13,580 nucleotides of DNA, from the NCBI GenBank assembly GCA_031264545.1, contig JAISDV010000135.1, positions 1 to 13,580 on the forward strand, read 5' to 3'. Position numbers and translations under genes: made by a program. Each line of letters starts with the position of its first letter. Position 1 is the first letter of the stretch. Below, piece after piece: positions 1 through 6,834 of this stretch. Source of the DNA: Oscillospiraceae bacterium. Its GTDB lineage: Bacteria > Bacillota > Clostridia > Oscillospirales > Oscillospiraceae. The notes beneath the pieces are model-generated. The model had not been told where the DNA came from. It ran no database searches and saw only the letters and a list, made by a program, of their open reading frames with translations.

Positions 1-209
1 CGCCGCGTCAGCTGTACGCCGCCGCGCGCCATGGCGTCCAGGTCGCACTCGTTCCAGGGATTCTGGTTACGCCCTATGATGACGGCCCCGGTGTTGACGT
101 AGAAATAGAGATACAGCTCGCCCGGCCCCGCGGCGTCCAGGAGGTGCTCGTCCATGGCGAGGTTATAGTGGGCGTCTCCGCTTGGGGAACGGCAGAATAT
201 GTTTTCCAT
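1..209 (-). CDS. lplA: Lipoate-protein ligase A, N-terminal part (runs off the left edge)
   Basis: The ATG at 209 opens a frame of 69 complete codons that reaches the window edge without a stop. The protein begins MENIFCRS and contains the family landmarks YNLAMDEHLLD (residues 15-25), LYLYFYVN (32-39) and the signature VIIGRNQNPWNEC (43-55), followed by GGVQLTR, which in LplA leads into the RRxSGGGAV lipoyl-AMP loop beyond the edge. LplA activates free lipoate with ATP and attaches it to the lipoyl lysine of E2 or H proteins in the cytoplasm. It sits 72 bases downstream of the E1 gene and is the last gene of the leftward operon inside the window, so its likely client is the E2 encoded upstream. 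The start is fixed by GGAGGAG at 217-223, seven bases before the ATG. Family assignment is confident. Whether the whole gene is intact cannot be seen. Confidence 0.9.
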   Translation of the reverse strand, partial: MENIFCRSPSGDAHYNLAMDEHLLDAAGPGELYLYFYVNTGAVIIGRNQNPWNECDLDAMARGGVQLTR

Positions 210-216
210 GCCAAGG

Positions 217-223
217 CTCCTCC
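217..223 (-). promoter_or_regulatory. Ribosome binding site of lplA
   Basis: On the minus strand this reads GGAGGAG, seven bases before the ATG at 209. It fixes the start of the truncated lplA frame. Confidence 0.75.
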
Positions 224-281
224 AGTATGTCCGGCGCCTCCGGTGATGCCGGGAAGCACGCGCAAAAGGCCGCCGGCCTGT

Positions 282-2753
282 TTACACGCCCAGTCTTGCC
301 CTTCGCAGCTGCTCCGCGTCCGTGTAGCTCTGCTTGGGAGTATAGCCCGGAATGGGCAGAATTTTTTGATGAATCGCGTCTATGATCCAGCCGGGCTGCG
401 GGAAAAAGTCCGCGTCGAACTCATAGGGCGGCGTGATCCAGTTTCGCGCGCCGACGACAACTGCCGGCGCGTCCAAATCGTCGAAGCACAGCTCCGTGAT
501 GTTGCGCGCGACGTCGCTTAAAAAGCCGCCGCGCTCGCAGGCGTCAGACACCAGCACGACGCGCCCGGTTTTCCTTACGGACGCTATGATACCGGCGTAA
601 TCGAGCGGCACAAGGCTATGCAGGCTTATGACCTCCGCTTCAAGCGCATATTCCCGGCTTAATATCTCCGCCGCTTCCACCGCGCGGTACAGCGCCGCGC
701 CGACGGTAAGAATGCTTATGTCGGAGCCTGTGCGCACCCTGTTCGTGTCCCCGATCGGGATCTCATAGGCTTCCTTCGGCACGCCGCCCGCGCGGAACAT
801 CTCACCCATGTCGTAAATTCGCTGGCTTTCAAAGAACACGACGGGATCCGTACCGTTTAAGGCGCTCTGCATAAGCCCCCTGGCTTCCCAGGGCGTAGCC
901 GGGAAGACAACCTTAAGGCCCGGGATATGCGCGCACATCGCCGTCCAGTCCTGGCTGTGCTGGGCGCCGTACTTGCTGCCGACGGAAACGCGGAGCACCA
1001 CCGGCATTTTGAGTATGCCCGCGCTCATGGCCTGCCACTTGGACAGCTGGTTGAAAATTTCGTCTCCGGCCCGGCCGATAAAATCGGCGTACATCAGCTC
1101 GATGACGGCCCGGCCGCCGCACAGCCCGTAGCCCACGGCCGTACCCACGATAGCGGCCTCGGAGATCGGGGAATTGAACAGGCGGGAAGAGGGCAAAACG
1201 TCCATGAGTCCCCGGTATACGGCAAAGGCCCCGCCCCAGTCGCGCACATCTTCGCCATAGGCGATCAGCGTGGGGTCGGTATAAAACTTATCTATCAGCG
1301 GCTCGAATATGGCATCCCGGATGTTGAACTGCTTCAGCTTGCTGACAGGCTTCCCCTCCGCCGTCACGGCGGCGCGCGCCTTGTCCGCGAGCTGCCTGAC
1401 CCGGGGGCAATCCGCTTTTTTGCAGAGGACGGAGGGCTCCGCTGCGTCGAGACGCTCCGCCTTTTCATTTGAGAACATCAGGCGCTCGAGCACCTGGGGA
1501 TCGGAGGAAAAGCTCACGTAAGGCGAGATTTTCTCATCGGCGGCATGGCGGCAGATCGTCGTCATACGTTCGGCGGTTTCGGCCAAAATCGCCTCGAACC
1601 GGCTGTCCGGCGCGATGCCCGCCTTAACGAGCTTCTCACGGTAGCTGAGCAGCGGGTCCACGGCGCGCCAGGCGTCAAGCTCTTCCTTGCTCCTGTAGGC
1701 GTTCTGGTCCGAGGTGGAGTGTCCGCTGAGACGATAGGTGATAACATCCAGCAGGACGGGGCCGTCTCCGTCCCGGAGCAGCTTGAGCTTGCGCGCCATG
1801 GCATCGGCGACGGCCAGCGGGTCATAGCCGTCCACACGCTCGGCGTACATCTGGCTCGGGGTGATTCCCGCGCCGATACGGGCCGCCATGTCATAAGCCA
1901 TTGTCTCGCCCCTGGTCTGTCCGCCCATGCCGTAGCCGTTGTTGAATATGTTAAAGAGAATGGGCATGCCGCCTCTTTTGCCTTCCTCCCACAGGGTGGT
2001 AAACTGGTCCATGGCGGCAAAGTTCAGGGCCTCCCACACCGGGCCGCACCCGATGGAACCGTCCCCGATATTGCAGACGACAACGCCGGGCTTCAGATTG
2101 CATTTTTTATACAGTGCCGCGCCCGCGGCGATGGCGGCGCTGCCGCCGACGATGGCGTTGTTGGGATATACGCCGAAGGGCAGGAAAAATGCGTGCATGG
2201 AGCCGCCCATGCCCCTGTGGAAGCCGGTGGAACGGGCGAAAATCTCCGCCAGCGCCCCATACAGCACAAAGCGGATGGCGAGCTCCTTGACGCTGCCGCA
2301 CGCGCCCAGCTTTTCCACAGCGCGCAGGGTCGTCCCGGCCAAAAAATTTTCCATGATATCGAGCAGCTCCTGATCGGGGAGCTTTTCGACGCAGGACAGG
2401 GACTTTGCCAGAATTTCACTGTGGCTGCGATGACTGCCGAAGATGTAGTCGTCGCGGTCCAGCAGATAGGCCTGTCCGACGGCGGCGGCCTCCTGCCCCA
2501 GCGACAAATGCGCCGGTCCGGGATAGCTCGTCTCCACGCCGTTGTATACGCTCTGCGTCTTTATCTGGTTGAGCATAGACTCGAACTCGCGCAAAATAGA
2601 GATGTCCCGGAAAATACGCAGAAAATCAGCGTCCGAATAACGGCCGCGCTCGGCTTCCACGCTGCGGCTGTAGACATTTACGGGAATGTCCTGAAAGCTG
2701 ATGGCGCCGGGGGCGCGCACTTCCGCCGGATCTATGTGCAGTGATTTTGGCAT
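282..2753 (-). CDS. 2-oxoacid (or acyloin) dehydrogenase E1, alpha and beta subunits fused
   Basis: This 823-residue protein is the thiamine-diphosphate decarboxylase/dehydrogenase component that passes an acyl group to the lipoyl arm of E2. The alpha half (about 40-400) shows HLSLGQEA (82-89), GSHRSH (106-111), RGMGGSMH (180-187), the ThDP/Mg site GDGS (230-233) with its partner NN (271-272), and the loop YRLSGHSTSD (340-349). The beta half (about 475-810) shows YGEDV (499-503), SPISEAAIVG (528-537), the conserved GAQHSQ (596-601) and PGLKVV (611-616). Separate alpha and beta subunits are usually about 330 residues each. The fusion is larger partly because of an insertion near 118-168 and a longer stretch between GDGS and NN. 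The start is set by GGAGG at 2763-2767, nine bases upstream, and the gene lies 15 bases after E3. The substrate cannot be read from sequence: pyruvate, a branched 2-oxoacid, acetoin or another acyloin are all possible. Confidence 0.93.
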   Translation of the reverse strand: MPKSLHIDPAEVRAPGAISFQDIPVNVYSRSVEAERGRYSDADFLRIFRDISILREFESMLNQIKTQSVYNGVETSYPGPAHLSLGQEAAAVGQAYLLDRDDYIFGSHRSHSEILAKSLSCVEKLPDQELLDIMENFLAGTTLRAVEKLGACGSVKELAIRFVLYGALAEIFARSTGFHRGMGGSMHAFFLPFGVYPNNAIVGGSAAIAAGAALYKKCNLKPGVVVCNIGDGSIGCGPVWEALNFAAMDQFTTLWEEGKRGGMPILFNIFNNGYGMGGQTRGETMAYDMAARIGAGITPSQMYAERVDGYDPLAVADAMARKLKLLRDGDGPVLLDVITYRLSGHSTSDQNAYRSKEELDAWRAVDPLLSYREKLVKAGIAPDSRFEAILAETAERMTTICRHAADEKISPYVSFSSDPQVLERLMFSNEKAERLDAAEPSVLCKKADCPRVRQLADKARAAVTAEGKPVSKLKQFNIRDAIFEPLIDKFYTDPTLIAYGEDVRDWGGAFAVYRGLMDVLPSSRLFNSPISEAAIVGTAVGYGLCGGRAVIELMYADFIGRAGDEIFNQLSKWQAMSAGILKMPVVLRVSVGSKYGAQHSQDWTAMCAHIPGLKVVFPATPWEARGLMQSALNGTDPVVFFESQRIYDMGEMFRAGGVPKEAYEIPIGDTNRVRTGSDISILTVGAALYRAVEAAEILSREYALEAEVISLHSLVPLDYAGIIASVRKTGRVVLVSDACERGGFLSDVARNITELCFDDLDAPAVVVGARNWITPPYEFDADFFPQPGWIIDAIHQKILPIPGYTPKQSYTDAEQLRRARLGV

Positions 2754-2768
2754 GTCGGTTTTCCTCCG

Positions 2769-4136
2769 CTATATCTTAAACAATGTTTCACGTATGACCT
2801 CTCCGACTGTGGGATGCGGGAATACAAGCCTTTGCAGGCGCTCATAAGGCAGGCGGGTGTCCAGCATCAGCTCCGCCGCCAGAATCATCTCGGACGCGTA
2901 GGGACCCAGCAAATGCAGGCCCAGAAGGCGTTTTGTGCGGGTCTCCAGCACCAGCTTGCAGAAGCCGGAGCCTTTCTCGGTTTCCGCGGCATAGCGGCCC
3001 GCGTATTGCATGGGTACGGTGATTTCCCGGACGTCGAAGCCCTTCTCCTGCGCGCTTTGCTTTGTTTCGCCCACGCCGGCGGCCTCAGGATCGGTATAGA
3101 TGACAGCCGGAATGTGCTCATAGCGCATCTCGTCCTTTATGCCCAGCATATGGTTGACAGCGACCTCCGCCTCGCGGTAGGCTGTATGCGCCAGCATAAG
3201 CCTGCCGTTGCAGTCGCCGACCGCGTACACGCCCGCCGCGTTTGTGCAGAGATGCTTGTCTGTAATGATCGCGCCGCGGGCCTGCTCTATGCCCAGCGTC
3301 TCGAGGCCAAGACCCTCGGTTTTCGCGCGGCGCCCGGCGCTCAGGAGCACAAGCGCGCTCCGCGTCTCCTGCCTGCCGTCTTTATTCTCAAAGATCACCG
3401 CATCTTCCGTGACCTCCAAAACCCTGCTGGAGAGATGAAAAGCCATACCGCGCCCGGCGCACTCGGCCAGGAGCGCGTTCGACACGTCTGTATCCGTCCC
3501 CCCGGCAATTTTGTCCAGCAGCTCAAGGACCGTGACATCCACGCCGACGCTGGAAAAGTAATAGGCCATTTCAAGACCGATCACGCCGCCGCCGATCACG
3601 GTGAGCGACGCGGGAAGCCCCTTGAGGTCCAAAATCTCACGGTTGGTGAGGACGCGGCCGCATTTCAAGGCCTCTTTCAGGCCGGGTATAGGCGGCACGG
3701 CGGTTTCCGAGCCGGAGGCTATACAGAGACGTTTTGCCAGGAAGGTCTCGCCCTGCGCCTCGACTTTAAACGCGCCGTCCGAGCGTCCGGCGGCCTTTGC
3801 CCGCGCGTTTATGACGCGGACCTTGTGCCGCCGCATCGTGGCGGCCACGCCGCTCACAAGTGATTTGACCACGGCGTCTTTCCGCGCAACGGCCTTCTCG
3901 TGGTCATAGGTCACGTCCGCGGCGCCGACGCCGAAGACGCCGGAATCCTTTGCATGGCGGTAAAGCTTGGCGGAGTTCAGGAGCGCCTTGGTGGGAATGC
4001 AGCCTTCATTGAGACAGGTGCCGCCCAGCGACTTTTCCTCGAACAGCGCGACGCTGAGCTTTTTTTCCGCCGCGCGCTCCGCGCAGAGATAGCCGCCCGG
4101 CCCGCCGCCGATAACGATCAAATCAAAAATCTCCAT
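2769..4136 (-). CDS. lpdA: Dihydrolipoyl dehydrogenase (E3 of the complex)
   Basis: A 455-residue FAD/NAD disulfide oxidoreductase of normal length that reoxidises dihydrolipoyl-E2 and reduces NAD. It begins MEIFDLIVIGGGPGG with the FAD-binding GGGPGG near residue 10. The redox pair is GGTCLNEGC (cysteines 41 and 46). A second Rossmann motif, VIGGGVIGLEMA, binds NAD. A VYAVGDC motif contacts FAD, and the C-terminal catalytic histidine sits in FPHPTVGE. The frame is open to a TTG at 4166, but that start has no ribosome binding site, and GGGPGG is in its usual place only when counted from the ATG at 4136. The probable ribosome binding site AAAGGA (4149-4154) is rather far from the ATG (12 bases) and lies inside an inverted repeat. 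The gene sits between E2 (161 bases upstream) and E1 (15 bases downstream), which makes it the dedicated E3 of this complex. Confidence 0.95.
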   Translation of the reverse strand: MEIFDLIVIGGGPGGYLCAERAAEKKLSVALFEEKSLGGTCLNEGCIPTKALLNSAKLYRHAKDSGVFGVGAADVTYDHEKAVARKDAVVKSLVSGVAATMRRHKVRVINARAKAAGRSDGAFKVEAQGETFLAKRLCIASGSETAVPPIPGLKEALKCGRVLTNREILDLKGLPASLTVIGGGVIGLEMAYYFSSVGVDVTVLELLDKIAGGTDTDVSNALLAECAGRGMAFHLSSRVLEVTEDAVIFENKDGRQETRSALVLLSAGRRAKTEGLGLETLGIEQARGAIITDKHLCTNAAGVYAVGDCNGRLMLAHTAYREAEVAVNHMLGIKDEMRYEHIPAVIYTDPEAAGVGETKQSAQEKGFDVREITVPMQYAGRYAAETEKGSGFCKLVLETRTKRLLGLHLLGPYASEMILAAELMLDTRLPYERLQRLVFPHPTVGEVIRETLFKI

Positions 4137-4137
4137 T

Positions 4138-4201
4138 AAAAAGATCAGTCCTTTAGCTGCGCTCAAAACACAAACAGATCATTAAAAGGACTGATCTTTT
4201 T
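4138..4201. repeat. Perfect 17-base inverted repeat covering the E3 ribosome binding site
   Basis: The left arm 4138-4154 (AAAAAGATCAGTCCTTT) and right arm 4185-4201 are exact reverse complements with a 30-base loop. In the minus-strand transcript the downstream arm contains AAAGGA (4149-4154), the only plausible ribosome binding site of the E3 gene, and ends two bases before its ATG. The hairpin would therefore hide this site. It could also act as a weak terminator or as a 3' end protecting the upstream E2 message. The repeat is visible directly. Its role is inference. Confidence 0.7.
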
Positions 4202-4208
4202 GCGCATG

Positions 4209-4244
4209 AAGCGCGGTTTTGCGAAGCGAGGGCGCTTCGCGCTT
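4209..4244. repeat. GC-rich hairpin in the E2-E3 gap
   Basis: The arms AAGCGCG (4209-4215) and CGCGCTT (4238-4244) are exact complements. Inside them GCGAAGCG (4221-4228) pairs exactly with CGCTTCGC (4233-4240) over a 4-base loop, so two overlapping pairings are possible. No T-run follows on either strand, which argues against a simple intrinsic terminator and fits an RNA processing or stability element better. Confidence 0.55.
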
Positions 4245-4255
4245 AAACTCAGCGT

Positions 4256-4281
4256 GTTTAGCGTGCTTTTTTACGCTAAAC
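4256..4281. repeat. Hairpin just behind the E2 stop codon
   Basis: GTTTAGCGT (4256-4264) and ACGCTAAAC (4273-4281) are perfect 9-base complements with an 8-base loop. The hairpin begins 16 bases after the E2 stop codon on the minus-strand transcript. The T/A-rich tract is in the loop, not after the stem, so it is not a standard terminator. Confidence 0.6.
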
Positions 4282-4297
4282 CCCTCCCGGAGCCTGT

Positions 4298-5572
4298 CTA
4301 CAGAGCCAAAAGCGCGGTAAAGCTTTCAAGCGCCTCACACAGCTCTTTCATGAAACGCGAAGCAGGCGCGCCGTCTACCGCACGGTGGTCATAGGTCAGG
4401 CTCAGACCCATAGCCGGATAAAGCGCTAGGCCCGACGGCGTTTCGCGCGGACGCTGCGTGATGCCGCAAAGGCCGAGGATGCCGGTCTGCGGCGGGTTGA
4501 TTACCGGCGTAAAGCTCTCCACGCCCAGGAAGCCCAGATTTGAGACCGTGAATGTGCCGCCGCGCAGCAGGTCCGGGCTGATATTGCCTTCGCGGCACTG
4601 GGCGGCAAGCGCCTTGACCTCCCGGGAAATGTCCAGAAGGGACTTTTTATCCGCGCCGAACACTGTGGGTACCATGAGGCCGCGGGCAGTGTCCACCGCC
4701 ACGCCCAGGTTCACGGACGTAAAACGGCGCAGCCTGTCGCCATCCAGCAAATGGGCATTAAGGTCGGGGTGGGCAAGCAGCGTCCGGCTGACGGCGAACA
4801 GCACCATGTCGCCGAGGGTAATGCCCGCAAAATCTCCGCCGCGTTTCTTGAGCTTTTCGCGGTAACGCCGGATTTCCGTAGTGTCGAAGCTGTGGCTGTG
4901 AGTCAATTGCGCCATTGATTGCAGGCTCCCGAACATCGACCGCGCGATGGCCCTGCGTATGCCGGAAAACTTTATTTCCTCATATTCGAAAGTGTCGAAG
5001 GCCGGGGCGGCCGGGGCATGGGAGACCGTGCCGGGCTTTTCCTCTCCGGCAGCCTCCGCCGGGCCTTCGGCAAGCAGGCGGCAGACGTCCCGTTCGATCA
5101 CCCGTCCGTTCGGCCCCGTGCCGGAGGCCAGGGCCGGGTCAGCGCCGGAGCGTCCCGCCAGATTTTTTGCGCGCGGTGAGATTTTCAGCGGCGCGGCGCC
5201 GTCTGGGCCGAGAGCCGGGCTGCCGCTTTTATCCGCCTGCGGGAGCTTGGGCAAAGCCGCCGGCGCGGCAGCGGCAGTATCGGCCGGGCCGTGCGCCGCA
5301 GCCGGGCCGGGACGCAGCGCGCTGATATCCTCGCCCTTTTCGCCCACGGCGCAGACCGGAACAAGGCAGGCGACCTCGTCTCCGCCGCCGTAAAAGATCT
5401 CGAGCAAGACTCCGGCCGCAGTGGACTCGCACTCGAACAGGGCCTTGTCGGTCTCATAGGTAAAGAGGATATCGCCGATTTCAACGCGGTCCCCCACGCG
5501 TTTGAGCCACTCGCTGATGATGCAGGACTCTACCGTGATCCCGGCCTTGGGCATGACAACAGCTTTTGCCAT
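4298..5572 (-). CDS. Lipoyl-dependent acyltransferase E2 of a 2-oxoacid dehydrogenase complex
   Basis: A 424-residue E2 that forms the core of the complex and moves the acyl group from E1 to CoA. One lipoyl domain occupies residues 1-80, with the lipoylated lysine K43 in the motif ETDKA. An Ala/Pro-rich linker follows. A peripheral subunit-binding domain (about 130-168) begins ISPRAKNLAG and includes GTGPNGRVIERDV. A second linker leads to the catalytic domain (about 197-424) with the active-site motif DHRAVDG (H396, D400). The frame can be extended upstream, but the start MAKAVVMPKAG is set by lipoyl-domain homology and by AAAGGCGG (5582-5589), nine bases away and inside the end of the preceding gene. 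Only 2 bases separate it from that gene's stop, which implies coupled translation. The acyl group is unknown. The protein may be annotated as an acetyl- or branched-chain acyltransferase. Confidence 0.94.
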   Translation of the reverse strand: MAKAVVMPKAGITVESCIISEWLKRVGDRVEIGDILFTYETDKALFECESTAAGVLLEIFYGGGDEVACLVPVCAVGEKGEDISALRPGPAAAHGPADTAAAAPAALPKLPQADKSGSPALGPDGAAPLKISPRAKNLAGRSGADPALASGTGPNGRVIERDVCRLLAEGPAEAAGEEKPGTVSHAPAAPAFDTFEYEEIKFSGIRRAIARSMFGSLQSMAQLTHSHSFDTTEIRRYREKLKKRGGDFAGITLGDMVLFAVSRTLLAHPDLNAHLLDGDRLRRFTSVNLGVAVDTARGLMVPTVFGADKKSLLDISREVKALAAQCREGNISPDLLRGGTFTVSNLGFLGVESFTPVINPPQTGILGLCGITQRPRETPSGLALYPAMGLSLTYDHRAVDGAPASRFMKELCEALESFTALLAL

Positions 5573-5574
5573 GG

Positions 5575-6834
5575 TTATTTGCCGCCTTTCTCGTCCAGTA
5601 AGAGCTTTTCGGCCTCGACGTTCCACAGGCCGCTGTGCCGCGCGCAGAGCGCGTGCAGGCGTTTAAACAACGGGCGCTCTTTTCCCAGCACCTCGAAGTC
5701 CGCAATGGCAGTCAGGGGCATATCGATGCCCGTATAAATGAGCTTCTTCCCGCCGGAAAGCTTCGGAAGGCTCAGCGTGGCCTCCGCCACGGCATCCAGA
5801 CCGCCGATGTGCGTGACCAAAACGGCGGGGTTCAGAAGGCCCCGGCCCATCATGTCCAGGCACTCCCGTATGTCGGCGGTGTTGCCGCCGGAGGTGCCCA
5901 CGACATGGGTGCCCGCGTAGTGGACATTATAGAAATTGAATTTCGCGGAAAAATCGGGGTCGGAGGGCCCGGCGAAAAAGTTGAGACAGCCGTCCTCTCC
6001 CAGAATGCCGTCCGCCAGCTCCACAAGGGCGGCCAGCGGCGCGAAGACCAGAACGTCGTCATAACCCGCGTTTCCGGAAAAGTCCATCAGGGCGGCCCTG
6101 ACATTGCTGCCCGAACCGTTCAGATATTGCAGCGTTACACCGTTTTTTGCGGCTTCCTCCGCGGGCAGAAGCTGCGCGGCCCTGTCCAGACGGCCCCGGT
6201 CGATGTCCGTGACCACCAGCCTGGCGGGACGGCGGGCGCAGTGGAGGATATAATCAAGGGCCGCCAGACCCATGGGTCCCGCGCCGGCCAGGATCGCCAT
6301 GCTTCCGCCCGCGCGGATGCCCATGTCGTGCTCATAGCGCCCTCTCGCCGCGTGGTACATGGCGTGAAAGGTCCCCGCCGCACAGGAAAGAGGCTCGGCC
6401 AGGGAGCCGCCGAAAAAGGCCTCGCCTGCGTATGGCAGCAGGCAGTCCATCTCCATAACCTCGTTGGGAATAATGATGCGGGTCGCGTCTCCCCCGATAT
6501 ACGGATAGGAATATCCCGGCGCGTCCAGGCTGCCCTTGTAATTCAGCGCGGGCTGAATGACGAATTTTTGCCCCGGCGCGAATTTGGATGCCCATTTCGG
6601 GCCCACCTCCAGGATCTCACCGCAAAACTCATGGCCGATCATCACCGGGTTTTGCGCCACATCCCGAGGTACCCGTTTGTGGTCCTCTCCCTGAACCGCC
6701 GCCTTATAGGAGGACATACACAGGCTGTCCGAAACCACACGGGCTGAAATCTCGCCGTCTCCGAGCGGCGGGAGCGCGAATTCCTCCAACCGAAGATCAT
6801 GCTTGCCGTAGAGCCGTACCGCTCTCGTCCGCAT
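5575..6834 (-). CDS. Zinc-family alcohol dehydrogenase, L-sorbose-1-phosphate reductase (SorE)-like
   Basis: A 419-residue medium-chain dehydrogenase. The N-terminal part carries the zinc-site pattern: C39 in SDSLCMSSYK and GHE at 67-69. The four-cysteine structural-zinc loop of ordinary alcohol dehydrogenases is missing. NYKGSLDAPGYSY and IGGDAT follow. The NAD(P)-binding glycine motif is LAGAGPMGLAALDY, and later blocks are FFAGPSDPDFSA and GTSGGNT. These match what I know of SorE-type enzymes, which interconvert a ketose 1-phosphate and a polyol phosphate. The frame extends upstream, and an ATG at 6843 directly abuts the ribosome binding site. The ATG at 6834 is preferred because AGGAGG (6844-6849) is nine bases away. 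It overlaps the PHP gene by 38 bases and precedes E2 by 2 bases, so it is translated with both. Its real substrate in a rhamnose locus is unknown. Confidence 0.85.
   Translation of the reverse strand: MRTRAVRLYGKHDLRLEEFALPPLGDGEISARVVSDSLCMSSYKAAVQGEDHKRVPRDVAQNPVMIGHEFCGEILEVGPKWASKFAPGQKFVIQPALNYKGSLDAPGYSYPYIGGDATRIIIPNEVMEMDCLLPYAGEAFFGGSLAEPLSCAAGTFHAMYHAARGRYEHDMGIRAGGSMAILAGAGPMGLAALDYILHCARRPARLVVTDIDRGRLDRAAQLLPAEEAAKNGVTLQYLNGSGSNVRAALMDFSGNAGYDDVLVFAPLAALVELADGILGEDGCLNFFAGPSDPDFSAKFNFYNVHYAGTHVVGTSGGNTADIRECLDMMGRGLLNPAVLVTHIGGLDAVAEATLSLPKLSGGKKLIYTGIDMPLTAIADFEVLGKERPLFKRLHALCARHSGLWNVEAEKLLLDEKGGK

Noticed and set aside
1545..2744. Plus-strand open frame of 399 codons opposite E1.
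   Set aside because: It is fully antisense to the alpha half of E1, which has clear ThDP motifs. The translation shows no recognisable domain and there is no ribosome binding site.
4137..4166. TTG start at 4166 giving E3 ten extra residues.
   Set aside because: No ribosome binding site precedes it. The ATG at 4136 puts the GGGPGG motif at its normal distance from the N-terminus.
4138..4201. Possible miniature transposable element formed by the 17-base inverted repeat.
   Set aside because: It is only 64 bases long, has no flanking direct repeats that I can see, and no second copy in the window. A regulatory or RNA hairpin is simpler.
5635..6747. Plus-strand open frame of 370 codons opposite the SorE-like gene; likewise 2814-3863 opposite E3.
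   Set aside because: Both are shadows of well-conserved genes, with low-complexity translations.
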